From NCBI RefSeq assembly GCF_902703175.1, contig NZ_CACRYJ010000061.1, positions 27,543 to 91,542 of the forward strand: 64,000 nt of DNA, given 5' to 3'. This DNA comes from Occultella aeris (GTDB lineage: Bacteria > Actinomycetota > Actinomycetes > Actinomycetales > Beutenbergiaceae). The notes beneath the pieces were generated by a model. It was given only the letters and a program-made list of their open reading frames with translations. It did not search any database and was not told where the DNA came from. Position numbers and translations under genes: made by a program. How positions within the stretch are numbered: the stretch's first letter is position 1; the number at the start of each line of letters is the position of its first letter. This document shows, in pieces, positions 53,078-61,797 of this stretch.

Positions 53078-54027
53078 CGGGCGCCTCCCGCTTCGTAGTA
53101 GACCCAACTCCGGGCGTTGCGGAACAGCAGCGCCGTGATGATGAGGACAATGAGGAACAGCACCCACGCCAGTGCGCTGGCATATCCCATCTGACTGTCC
53201 GTGAAGGCTTGGGTGTAGAGGTAGTAGATGTAGAACAGCGTCGAGTTGTTCGGGCCGCCGCTCGTCATGATGTAGGCCTGGTTGAAGACCTGGAACGTGC
53301 CGATCACGCCTGTGACGAGGTTGTAGAAGATCACCGGCGTCATGAACGGCAGCGTGACGTGCCGGAACTTGGCCCATGCCCCACCGCCGTCGAGTGCGAC
53401 AGCCTCGTAGAGGTGGCGTGGGACCCCTTGGAGCCCCGCGAGGAAGATGACCATCGCGTTCCCGAAGCCCCAGGTGCTCATGATGATGAGCGAGGGGATC
53501 GCGGTGGATTCGGAGTAGATCCAGTTCGAGGTCGGCAATCCGAGCGCCCGGAGGATCGAGTTGAAGAGGCCGGAGTCCGGGTTGAAGATCCAGATCCACA
53601 GAACAGCACTGGCGACGGCGGGCACGAGCGTGGGCAGGTAGTAGATCGTGCGCCACATCGACTGCCTCCGCCAGCCGGCGTTGACCAGCATGGCAACGAC
53701 GAACCCGACCACCAGTGCGATCGGCACGGCGGCGAGGGTGTAGTAGGTGGTCACGCCCAGCGACTTCCAGAACAACGGGTCGTCGGCCATCGCCTGGTAG
53801 TTGCCCAAGCCGATGAAGTTCGGCGTGGCCCCGACCGTCCAGTCGGTCAGGCTGAAGATGAACGACGCCACCATCGGGCCGATCGTGAAGATCACGAAGC
53901 CGAGGATCGCGGGCATCGCGAACAGGACCCCCCACCGCGCCTCGGCACGTCCCATCCGGCTACCGCGCCCCCCGCGAGCGCGGGGAGTCCTCGTGACGGT
54001 AGGCGCATCTGCTGTTGCGGTACTCAT
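53074..54027 (-). CDS. Sugar ABC transporter permease, MalF-like
   Basis: The 317-residue protein has a basic N-terminal tail and six helices. The EAA loop is HLYEAVALDGGGAWAKFRHVTLPFMTPV, with FQVFNQAYIMTSGGPNNSTLFYIYYLY near the end, typical of CUT1 permeases. Start and stop overlap its neighbours by 4 bp, so it is translated with the binding protein and the second permease. Confidence 0.92.
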   Translation of the reverse strand: MSTATADAPTVTRTPRARGGRGSRMGRAEARWGVLFAMPAILGFVIFTIGPMVASFIFSLTDWTVGATPNFIGLGNYQAMADDPLFWKSLGVTTYYTLAAVPIALVVGFVVAMLVNAGWRRQSMWRTIYYLPTLVPAVASAVLWIWIFNPDSGLFNSILRALGLPTSNWIYSESTAIPSLIIMSTWGFGNAMVIFLAGLQGVPRHLYEAVALDGGGAWAKFRHVTLPFMTPVIFYNLVTGVIGTFQVFNQAYIMTSGGPNNSTLFYIYYLYTQAFTDSQMGYASALAWVLFLIVLIITALLFRNARSWVYYEAGGAR

Positions 54028-55394
54028 ACCAACGGGTTCGGGTAGAAGCCCTGCAGCATCCCGTCGTTGAGCTGGCCGGCCACCTCATCCATCACGGTCT
54101 GGACGTCTTCCTCGCCGGTCTGGATACGCTCCATCGCGGGCACGATCACCTTGTCGATCTCCTCGAAGTTCTTCATCCTCTCGGCGAAGTACCGCTTGGA
54201 GCTCGAAACTGTGTAGTCGACGACGGCGGTGCGGTACTCCTCAGGATGCGCGTCGTTGTCGATCCAGACCTTCACGAGCTCGTCGTCGGTGTAGTACTTC
54301 TCCTCGACCGGCATCCACAGCCCGGATGAGAACAGGCTGACCACCGACGGGTCGGACTGGTAGGTGTACAGCTCCAGCGCCTCGTCCAGGTGTTCGGTCT
54401 CCGCGGAGATGCCGATCGCGCCACCCATCGACGCGGTCGAGGGTGTTCCGTAGCTCGGGAGCACCCCGATGCCGTACTCGAAGTCTGCCCCGCTGATGTC
54501 CAGCAGCGCCCACTGCCCGTCGATCGCCATCCCGAGGCGGTCGGAGGCGAGCTGCGACGGGGTCGACGGCGCGTTGTTCCCGAGCTGTGTGGGTGATGGC
54601 GCCACCCGGTGTACATGCATGAGGTCGACCAGGTTCTGCAGCACCTCGACCGCCTCTGGGCTGTTGAGCTGAGTGGTCGTGCCGGACTCGTCGACGACGT
54701 CAACGCCGTTGCTCAACAGCAGCCCGTACCAGGCAGCCGACCACATGTTCGCCAACGTCCCGAACCGGGCCACCTGGGTGGTGTCGAATCCGTCCTCGTC
54801 GGGTCGACGCCCGTTCTGGTCCACGGTGAGCCGGTACGCCGCATCGACGAACGCGTCCCAGGTCCAGGCACCGTCGGCCGTGACCGGGGGCAGCTCGATC
54901 CCGGCTTCGGAGAAGGCCTTCTTGTTGGTGAAGAGGCACATGATCTCGAGTGCGGCCGGTGTGCCGAAGGTCTGGGTCTCGCTCCAGTAGTTGTATGCCT
55001 CCGGCAGCCGCTCACCGATGCCCGGATAGTCGTCGAAGTACGGGCCAAGGTCGAGCAACCTGTCCTGCTCGGCGAGCCGGTAGGCCATCGGGTTGTTGAT
55101 GTAGGCGATGTCGGGCATCCGGTTGGACGCGATCAGTGCGTTGAGCTTGGTGTCGTAGTCGTCCGGCGTGTAGAGCGGCTCGACCGTGAGGTCGGCGTCC
55201 TCGGGCAGGGTGCCCTGGAAGCTGGAGAGCATGCCTTCGACCGCCTCCTGCTCGGCGGTCGACCCCCAGAACATGTACTGCATCTTGGGGCCGCCTGAAC
55301 TGCAGGCTACGAGAGAGCCACCGACGGCGGTTCCCAGTGCGGCGACGCCGCCGAGACGTAGCACGTCTCGTCGGTTGAGGAAGATCGGCTTCAT
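54024..55394 (-). CDS. Sugar ABC transporter substrate-binding lipoprotein
   Basis: The 456-residue protein begins MKPIFLNRRDVLRLGGVAALGTAVGGSLVACSSGG, a Tat-type signal with a lipobox (LVAC), so it is likely exported folded and anchored on the outer face. The mature part is a family 1 (CUT1) binding protein: EGMLSSFQGTLPEDADLTVEPLYTPDDYDTKLNALIASNRMPDIAYI. Aromatic residues suit sugar stacking. Context suggests an arabinofuranose-containing oligosaccharide as ligand. Confidence 0.92.
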   Translation of the reverse strand: MKPIFLNRRDVLRLGGVAALGTAVGGSLVACSSGGPKMQYMFWGSTAEQEAVEGMLSSFQGTLPEDADLTVEPLYTPDDYDTKLNALIASNRMPDIAYINNPMAYRLAEQDRLLDLGPYFDDYPGIGERLPEAYNYWSETQTFGTPAALEIMCLFTNKKAFSEAGIELPPVTADGAWTWDAFVDAAYRLTVDQNGRRPDEDGFDTTQVARFGTLANMWSAAWYGLLLSNGVDVVDESGTTTQLNSPEAVEVLQNLVDLMHVHRVAPSPTQLGNNAPSTPSQLASDRLGMAIDGQWALLDISGADFEYGIGVLPSYGTPSTASMGGAIGISAETEHLDEALELYTYQSDPSVVSLFSSGLWMPVEEKYYTDDELVKVWIDNDAHPEEYRTAVVDYTVSSSKRYFAERMKNFEEIDKVIVPAMERIQTGEEDVQTVMDEVAGQLNDGMLQGFYPNPLV

Positions 55395-55447
55395 TGTCGG
55401 GCTCCTAGCGGGTTGGCGGTGCGGGAGGTTGGATCTGCCTGACGACG

Positions 55448-56437
55448 TCAGTGCGGTGGGGCGACCGGCGTGCGCCGCCCGGTCTCGAAGGACGCGATCG
55501 CGGCGTGAGCGAGCTCGAGCGCGCGGCGCCCGGCGCGCGCGTGAACCGGTGGCGGGTCGCCGGCCCGCAGCGCCGAGAGAATGTGCTCGACGTGGCGGTC
55601 GAACGTGCCGTGGAAGCGGCGGGCCTCGTCGTCGAAGTAGCCCGCCTCCCAGACCCGGCGTTCAGCGTTCCCGGCTCGGGAGATCTCCAGGCGACGGACG
55701 GTGTCATGGATCGCCAGGCGACCTTCCGTTCCGTTGACCTCGACGAGCTGGCTGTCCGGATAGGCGTAGGAGCTGTCGTAGCTGCCGAGCATGGTCCCGA
55801 CCACGCCGTCGGCTAGTTCGAGGGCCAACGCGATCGTGCTGTAGTCGCCGTAGGTTGCGTCGGTCATCTGGGCCGCGACGGACACCACGGGTCCCACGAG
55901 ATGCTCGATCATGTCGAAGCCGTGGCACTGGGTCTCGATGAGATTGGCGTGCCGCGACGCGCCGTGATTGGCCTCACCACCGAAGCGCCAGGTGACGAAG
56001 ACCAGGCGACCCAGCTCTCCGGCATCGATCGCAGCTCTGGCGCGTTGCACCGGCTCGGCGTACCGGTGATTGAAGTTGATCGCGAAGAAGCTCCCGGACA
56101 CCTCGGCCGCATCGAGCAGTGCGTCCGCCTCCCCGAGGTCGAACACGAGCGGCTTCTCGACCAGTAGGTCCACGCCCGCCTCCAGCAGGTGGCGGGTGAC
56201 CTGGAAGTGTCCCTCGTTGGGCAGGCATACCGTCACGAGATCGGGTTGCTCGTCCTCCAGCATGCGGTCAAGCTCGGTATAGGCGCGGGTGTCGTATGCG
56301 CGCGCGCGGCGGGCGGTGCGTTCCGGGTCGCGCCCCACGACAGCCACGAGGTCCGTGTCCGGGCGGCCGGCGAAGATCCTGGCGTGCTCGGCGCCCCACG
56401 TTCCCGCACCCACGACCGCAACCTTGACCGGGCTCAT
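55448..56437 (-). CDS. Gfo/Idh/MocA-family oxidoreductase of the arabinofuranoside operon
   Basis: The 329-residue protein starts at the ATG at 56437, overlapping the preceding stop. It has a Rossmann fold (VKVAVVGAGTWGAEHARIFAGRPD), the VEKPLVF lysine motif and a C-terminal domain containing ETQCHGFDMIEHLVG. It probably oxidises or reduces a sugar released by the GH127 enzyme. It differs from the other Gfo/Idh protein at 36902 in length and sequence. Confidence 0.9.
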   Translation of the reverse strand: MSPVKVAVVGAGTWGAEHARIFAGRPDTDLVAVVGRDPERTARRARAYDTRAYTELDRMLEDEQPDLVTVCLPNEGHFQVTRHLLEAGVDLLVEKPLVFDLGEADALLDAAEVSGSFFAINFNHRYAEPVQRARAAIDAGELGRLVFVTWRFGGEANHGASRHANLIETQCHGFDMIEHLVGPVVSVAAQMTDATYGDYSTIALALELADGVVGTMLGSYDSSYAYPDSQLVEVNGTEGRLAIHDTVRRLEISRAGNAERRVWEAGYFDDEARRFHGTFDRHVEHILSALRAGDPPPVHARAGRRALELAHAAIASFETGRRTPVAPPH

Positions 56438-57447
56438 GGCGTCACCTCCTGGGTGACGACGACCTTGCCGGTCCTCCCCGACAGGAACAGCTCGAAGGCA
56501 GCGGGGAGCTCGGCGACGTCGACCGTGTGGGTCACGATCGAGGACAGATAGTCGAGGTTGTCGCGAAGCGCCTGCAGGTTCTCCGGCATCTCGTCGAACC
56601 GGAAGTACTCGCTGCCGAGCACTGCCCGCTCCGGCGCGATCAGGTCGCGGGAGACATCGATGCCGAGCCCCTCGCCATGGCCGACGCAGATGAGCGCGCC
56701 CCGCTGGCCGAGGGACCGCAGCGCTGTCTCGCGGGCCACGGTCTTTCCGGACGAGTCGAACGCGATGTCGGGCCGCAGCGCCAGGATGGAGGCCTCGTCG
56801 CGTGCGTCGACGGGCCGCGCCCCCAGCCGGGCGGCGAGGTCGAGCCGGAACTCGCTGATGTCGCTCACGTACACCGGGAAGTCGTGGCCGTAGCGGACCT
56901 TTGCCATCGCGGCGAGACCCAGGCCGATCGGGCCGGCACCCACCACGAGGACGCTCTGTGTGTCGGGGCGTACCAGCTCCGCCCGCCCCAGGGCGTGCGT
57001 GCTCGTCCCCATGACGTCGAGCAGCATGGTCGCGGCGACGAGGGAGACGTCCTCGGTCACCGGGAAGAAGTTCGTCTCGTGCACGATCGCGTAGGGCCCG
57101 TACCCGCCGTCGGACGTCTGTCCCACGTCCTGGCGCTTCGCCGAGCACTGGTTGGTGGCCCCGACGCTGCAGGAGCGGCACTCACCGCAGAAGTCCATGA
57201 GGTAGATCGCGCCACGCGTCCCGATCGGCAGGGTGGTGCCCGGCCCGGCCGACTCCACCACGCCGGCGGCCTCGTGGCCCGGCACGATCTCGACGCCCTG
57301 CGTGTACTCCTTGCGGTCGGTTCCGCAGATCGCGTTCGCACCGATGCGGATCCGGAGTTCGCCCGGTCCGGGATCGCGATAGAAGTGATCGGCGACACGG
57401 ATACGGCCGGCTCCGTCAAAGTGGGGCGCAGGCGCGGTGATGCTCAC
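56434..57447 (-). CDS. Zinc-dependent medium-chain dehydrogenase
   Basis: The 337-residue protein is read from the GTG at 57447 with GAGG upstream. Catalytic-zinc residues are in AICGTDRKEYTQG and PGHEAAG. The structural zinc site is CGECRSCSVGATNQC, and the NAD(P) fold is SVLVVGAGPIGLGLAAMAKV. Such polyol/sugar dehydrogenases would oxidise arabinose or a derived alcohol. It lies between GH127 and the Gfo/Idh gene and overlaps the latter. Confidence 0.92.
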   Translation of the reverse strand: MSITAPAPHFDGAGRIRVADHFYRDPGPGELRIRIGANAICGTDRKEYTQGVEIVPGHEAAGVVESAGPGTTLPIGTRGAIYLMDFCGECRSCSVGATNQCSAKRQDVGQTSDGGYGPYAIVHETNFFPVTEDVSLVAATMLLDVMGTSTHALGRAELVRPDTQSVLVVGAGPIGLGLAAMAKVRYGHDFPVYVSDISEFRLDLAARLGARPVDARDEASILALRPDIAFDSSGKTVARETALRSLGQRGALICVGHGEGLGIDVSRDLIAPERAVLGSEYFRFDEMPENLQALRDNLDYLSSIVTHTVDVAELPAAFELFLSGRTGKVVVTQEVTP

Positions 57448-57524
57448 TGAGGTGCCTCTTTCAGGGTGCGGTGGTCCACCGGTCGGCCCTTGTGGGCCAC
57501 CGTTCGGTGGGTGAATGTCTAGGG

Positions 57525-59420
57525 TCAGGCGTCGATCGGGAGCCAGACCTTCATCGGTCCGATCTCTCGGTTGGCCCACATGAAGTACGGGATGGCGACG
57601 AGCCGGCCCACGTCACCGTCGGGCAGGTTGCGTGCAGCTGCGGTGATGACCGGTATGCCGCCGAACAGGTCGTCGCGCCACTCCTGAGCCAGATCGGTGG
57701 AAACGATGGCGACGTCGTCGACGCGCAGACCCGCGCCCTGGTCGACGTGCTCGATCGCGTAGACGAGCGGGCCGCGCTCGATGGTGACGCTTCCCCGGAC
57801 CGCGTCCACGCGGTGGTGCCCACGGGTGGTGCGCGGCGTCATCGGCAGCACGAGCCGCACCACGTCGCCCGTGCGCCAGCTGCGGCGCACCCTGGCGTAC
57901 TCACCCGGCACGATCGGAACCGGATCCCCAACGACCTCAAGAGTGGCGCCGGCGGCCCACCCGGGCACCCGCAGACTGAGCTCGCGCTCGCCATCGGGGG
58001 CATCGTCGACGATGAACTCGATGTCGCCTCGCCAGGGGTAGTCCGACGCCATGCTCAGTTGCAGGCCGCCGCCACAGACCGTGGCGGAGCCGTACTGGTG
58101 GACCTGTAGACCGGCATCCGTCGCCGTCGCCATGTAGTGGTGCCAGGACGCCAATGTGCGCATGAGGTTGGTGGGGCAGCACGAGCAGCCGAACCACTCC
58201 TGCCGGCCGGCCGCACCCATGCGGTCGTCGTAGGGGATCGCCCCTTCGCGCACCTGGAGGGTGTTGACGTAGAAGTACCGGTCGCCGGCGAGCGTCACCC
58301 CCGAGAGCACCGCGTTGTAGAGCTGCCGTTCGACGAGATCGGCGTACTTGGCCTCTCCGGTCGCCAGGAGCAGCCGCCACGTCCACTGGATACTGGCGAT
58401 CGCCGCGCAGGTCTCCCCGTAGCCCCTGTCGGACGGCAGCTCGTAGGGGTCGCCGAACGCCTCTCCCTCCCAGCGTGAGCCCAGGCTGCCGTTGACGTAC
58501 ATCTTCGCCTCGACCATGTTGTCCCACTGACGGCGCATCGCGGCGAAGAGTTCATGATCTCCGGTCTCGACCGCGACGTCCGTGGCACCGGCTGCCAGGT
58601 AGACGGCACGGACGGCGTGTCCCTCCGGGTAGACCGTGTCGCGAACCGGGATGCGATCGCTGAAGTAGACCGACGTCCAGCCCTGCCAGGTGGGGTCGGT
58701 CAGCGTGCCGTGACCGCGCGCCTCGACGAAATAGGACGCCAGGTCGAGGTACCGCCGCTCCCCCGTCACCCGGTACAGCTCGACCAGCGCCATCTCAACG
58801 AGCGGGTGGCCGCACATCTCGCGACGCTTGTCGAAGCCGAAGGTGGCGTCGAGGTGGTCGGCAGCTTTCCGGGCTACGTCAAGCAGTTCCCGCGCCCCCG
58901 AGGTGCGGTAGCGCGCGACAGCCGCCTGGATCATCGTCGCCATGTTGAAGATCTCGTGGTCGTAGGAGATCCACTCGTAGCGATCCCGCTTGCCGGCGAT
59001 CTGGTTGAAGGTGGACAGGTAGCCATCGGGCGCCTGGGCCGAGGCGACGAGTTCGATATAGCGCTCGAGCCACTCGGCCAGCTGCTGGTCCTGCGACCGA
59101 CCATGTTCCCAGGCAGTCGCCTCGAGCCACTTGAATGCCTCGCCGTCCTCGAACACCGGCCCGTGGTACGGCTGACCAACCGTGCCACTGGCCGCATTCG
59201 CGAAGTTCGTCCAGGCCTGCTGGCGATCGAGGTGCTGCTGCCCACGAACGATCGAGGTCGTGGCGTTCTCCTGCTGGAGCCTGCTCAGGAAGCCATCCGT
59301 GAGCCGGACGTCGGCGAAGCCGAGCGGCGTCAGCACCGTGGCAGCCCGCGGTTGCACCGGACCTCCCCCGAGACTCTGGGCGTCGACTGCGGTGATGGTC
59401 GGGTCGGACTGAACGGACAC
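57525..59420 (-). CDS. GH127 beta-L-arabinofuranosidase
   Basis: The 631-residue protein is a DUF1680/GH127 glycoside hydrolase with an (alpha/alpha)6 barrel. The characterised Bifidobacterium HypBA1 uses a zinc-bound cysteine nucleophile. The corresponding motifs here are GYGETCAAIAS (Glu and Cys ligands) and EWFGCSCCPTNLMRTL (tandem Cys, one being the nucleophile). No signal peptide is visible, so it acts on imported oligosaccharides inside the cell. The start is the GTG at 59420 behind GGGGAG. First gene of the six-gene minus-strand operon and divergent from a LacI regulator. Confidence 0.92.
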   Translation of the reverse strand: MSVQSDPTITAVDAQSLGGGPVQPRAATVLTPLGFADVRLTDGFLSRLQQENATTSIVRGQQHLDRQQAWTNFANAASGTVGQPYHGPVFEDGEAFKWLEATAWEHGRSQDQQLAEWLERYIELVASAQAPDGYLSTFNQIAGKRDRYEWISYDHEIFNMATMIQAAVARYRTSGARELLDVARKAADHLDATFGFDKRREMCGHPLVEMALVELYRVTGERRYLDLASYFVEARGHGTLTDPTWQGWTSVYFSDRIPVRDTVYPEGHAVRAVYLAAGATDVAVETGDHELFAAMRRQWDNMVEAKMYVNGSLGSRWEGEAFGDPYELPSDRGYGETCAAIASIQWTWRLLLATGEAKYADLVERQLYNAVLSGVTLAGDRYFYVNTLQVREGAIPYDDRMGAAGRQEWFGCSCCPTNLMRTLASWHHYMATATDAGLQVHQYGSATVCGGGLQLSMASDYPWRGDIEFIVDDAPDGERELSLRVPGWAAGATLEVVGDPVPIVPGEYARVRRSWRTGDVVRLVLPMTPRTTRGHHRVDAVRGSVTIERGPLVYAIEHVDQGAGLRVDDVAIVSTDLAQEWRDDLFGGIPVITAAARNLPDGDVGRLVAIPYFMWANREIGPMKVWLPIDA

Positions 59421-59664
59421 GGTGCTCCCCGGTGAGATGTACGTGCTTCGGTGGACGTCTTGCGGCCCAACTCTGGGCTATGGCTGACACTCTGGCACAA
59501 GCACCGCAACTCAAGCAACATGTTTCCGCATTTTCCGTGATGGAGACCCGACCGGCGACTGCTCGTGGGCGCGGCTGTACTTCCCCGGTCCACGACTGTC
59601 AAATGTATGCATCCTGCGCCTCGCCCCTGCGGCTTGGCCTGCCAGCGCACCGGAGCCGCTAGAG

Positions 59665-59676
59665 TTTCCGGAAACA
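59665..59676. promoter_or_regulatory. LacI-type operator
   Basis: GTTTCCGGAAAC is a perfect 12-bp palindrome 12 bp before the LacI start. A related half-site, TGTTTCCGCA, lies at 59520-59530 nearer the GH127 start. Both fit control by the adjacent LacI protein. Confidence 0.7.
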
Positions 59677-59688
59677 GAGAGGAACGAC

Positions 59689-60708
59689 GTGACAGATCCG
59701 CAACGCCGAACGACGATTCGCGATGTCGCGGCACGGGCAGGCGTCTCTCCTGGAACAGTGTCCAAGGCGCTGAACGGGACCGGACAGATCAGCGCCGGGA
59801 CGCGGCAGCGCATCTTGGCCGCGGCCGCGGAGACCGGATTCAAGCCGAACGAGCTCGCGCGCAGCGTCTTCGAGCGGCGCAGTTACACGGTAGGGATGAT
59901 CACCACCGACAGTTTCGAGCGGTTCAGCGTCCCCGTGATGCTCGGAGCGGAGGACGCGCTGGGTGCCGGGCGGATCTCGGTCTTCCTCTGCGACAGTCGC
60001 GATGACCCGATCCGGGAGAAGCACTACATCGACGTGCTGCAGGGGCGGCGGGTCGACGGTTTCATCGTGACCGGCCGCAGCTCGAACGTCCGGCAGCCCC
60101 TCACCGTCGAGCCGGGGACGCCCGTCGTCTACGCGCTCACGCCGTCGGCCGACCCGACCGACTGCTCGATCGTCGTGGACGACGCTGCCGCGGGGAGGAT
60201 CGCGGGCGAGCACTTCCTGCGGATGGGTCGATCTCGGATCGCGCACGTGACCGGACCCGAGCATTTCGACGCGGCACGGGAGCGGGCCAGCGGGTTGCAG
60301 GATGCGCTGGCCGCCGCGGGCACCTCCCTGATCGCGCCCACGTTCTACGGCGGCTGGGGAGAGGAGTGGGGGCGGCAGGCCGGACAGATGCTGCTGCGTG
60401 CGCATCCTGATGTCGACGCGATCTACTGCGGTAGCGACCTCGTCGCCCGTGGCGTGGGCGACAGCATGCGCGAGCTCGGCCGGCACGTGCCGCGCGATGT
60501 CGCGCTGATCGGGACCGACAACTGGGAGATCGTCGCGACCGGCGCCCGCCCCCCGCTCACCACCGTGGACACCGGCCTGTCCGAGGTTGGCAGGATCGCC
60601 GCCGAGCGGCTCCTCGACGCGATCGCGGGCCGCCAGCACGCGGGCATCGAACGTGTCGCTCCGCACCTGGTCATCCGCGGCTCGACCGATTCCACAGGGG
60701 CGGCCTAG
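59689..60708 (+). CDS. LacI-family regulator of the arabinofuranoside operon
   Basis: The 339-residue protein begins at the GTG at 59689 behind GAGAGGA. The LacI HTH and hinge are at residues about 6-62 (TIRDVAARAGVSPGTVSKALNGTGQISAGTRQRILAAAAETGFKPNELARS). The periplasmic-binding-like effector domain runs to the end (AIYCGSDLVARGVGDSMRELG, IGTDNWE). Divergence from the GH127 operon and the palindrome between them indicate local control, presumably released by a sugar. Confidence 0.92.
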   Translation: MTDPQRRTTIRDVAARAGVSPGTVSKALNGTGQISAGTRQRILAAAAETGFKPNELARSVFERRSYTVGMITTDSFERFSVPVMLGAEDALGAGRISVFLCDSRDDPIREKHYIDVLQGRRVDGFIVTGRSSNVRQPLTVEPGTPVVYALTPSADPTDCSIVVDDAAAGRIAGEHFLRMGRSRIAHVTGPEHFDAARERASGLQDALAAAGTSLIAPTFYGGWGEEWGRQAGQMLLRAHPDVDAIYCGSDLVARGVGDSMRELGRHVPRDVALIGTDNWEIVATGARPPLTTVDTGLSEVGRIAAERLLDAIAGRQHAGIERVAPHLVIRGSTDSTGAA

Positions 60709-61234
60709 CCTTCGCAAACCGCCTCCGTAGCGTCCGTCACGTCCGAGCACCGGGTGCGGCATCGCACGACTAGCGACGGCGAAGCCATCCCACCTCGCGC
60801 GGCCGCGGACAGCACGAGCGATCGGGTTGCGGATCGCCATGGTCAGCGGGCGAGTCTGCGGCACGGTCGGTGGCAGGTTGTAGTCACGCGGCCGGCGTGG
60901 TGATGACGACTCGATCGGTCCGTCGACCGAGGGCGACCTGTCGGCGTCGGCGACGATAGGTGCGTTCGATACAAGAAGACGCCCAGTCCTGCCCACTGAT
61001 CACCCCTCCCAGGGTCGCGACAGGTGAGCACTTTCACCCCTCGATCAGTGATCCGTCTTCATCCGTTGCCGATACCGATGTCGGCCTCGACGCCGAATCC
61101 GCGAAGCAGTGACCTGCCGAGCCGGGTTGTCAGTGCTCGGTCCCGTTCAGCCGTCCCGTGCTGGGAGCGGAGCGCCATGGTCACATCAGAGTGGCCGCCG
61201 CGCTGCAACCACTCGGCAGGGTCGCACCGTACTG
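60709..61234. other. Gene-free stretch with scattered debris
   Basis: I see no supported gene here. Several short frames exist on both strands with no start signals or family match. It lies between the LacI gene and the IS21-like and TetR remnants and looks like decayed mobile DNA. Confidence 0.45.
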
Positions 61235-61322
61235 CCGCTTGCCGCGTCCGGTGCCGGATTCGTTGTCCCAGATCAACCGCCGCGGGACCCGACCCAGGAC
61301 CCGAAGCAGCACCCACATCACA
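61235..61322 (-). pseudogene. IS21-type transposase (IstA-like) fragment
   Basis: On the minus strand, WVLLRVLGRVPRRLIWDNESGTGRGKRQ resembles the stretch of IS21-family transposases that contains the second catalytic Asp (LVWDNE-type motif). No other part of the gene is recognisable. It abuts exactly the start of the duplicated TetR block, so an IS insertion or deletion probably cut that gene. Confidence 0.5.
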
Positions 61323-61552
61323 TTCCGGGGCGGATGCTTCTTCCTCGCCGCGTCGGCAGAGTTCGCTGCGCACCCTGGAGCCGTGCGCGACGCGATCACC
61401 GAGGCGATGGATCTCTGGCGCTCCTACCTGGAACACCAGATCGCACGGGCTATCGCGGACGGGGCGCTTCCCCGACTGGACGATGCCACCCAGCTCGGCT
61501 TCGAACTCGAGGCACTGCTGTCCCATGCCAACGCCCAGTCGACCCTGCACGA
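61323..61552 (+). repeat. 230-bp block shared with 51472-51701 (copy B)
   Basis: This is the second copy of the near-identical block, in the truncated TetR copy. A further 27-bp match (CAGGCGGGGCAG, one mismatch, then TTCGAACTTCTCG) is at 61732-61758 and 52082-52108. Confidence 0.9.
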
Positions 61553-61652
61553 TTCCAGCGAACCCTACCGACGCGCGGAACGCGCCATCGTCGAACGACT
61601 CCGGGCCCTGGGCGGGGACCCGCACGTGCTGGAGTTCGTACGCGCTCCCTGA
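61323..61652 (+). pseudogene. Truncated TetR-family copy, C-terminal half only
   Basis: FRGGCFFLAASAEF through VRAP corresponds to the last 110 residues of the TetR protein at 51154. The HTH half is missing and replaced upstream by IS21-like debris. The first 230 bp are 229/230 identical to that gene. From 61553 on, identity falls to roughly 75 %, although the frame and stop are kept. Confidence 0.85.
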
Positions 61653-61797
61653 CGGAAGCGTCGCCCGTGCGGTTGCGCGCTGAGAGCAGGTCCGCGAGGT
61701 GATCGTCGCTCCAGGCGTGAGACGCCCCGGCCAGGCGGGGCAGAGTTCGAACTTCTCGCCCGAGCACGGGGTGTACACAGATGGAACTCACCCATGG

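Noticed and set aside
53078..53935. Extension of the MalG-like frame upstream of its ATG
   Set aside because: It is an off-frame reading of the MalF-like gene, which occupies this stretch in its proper frame.
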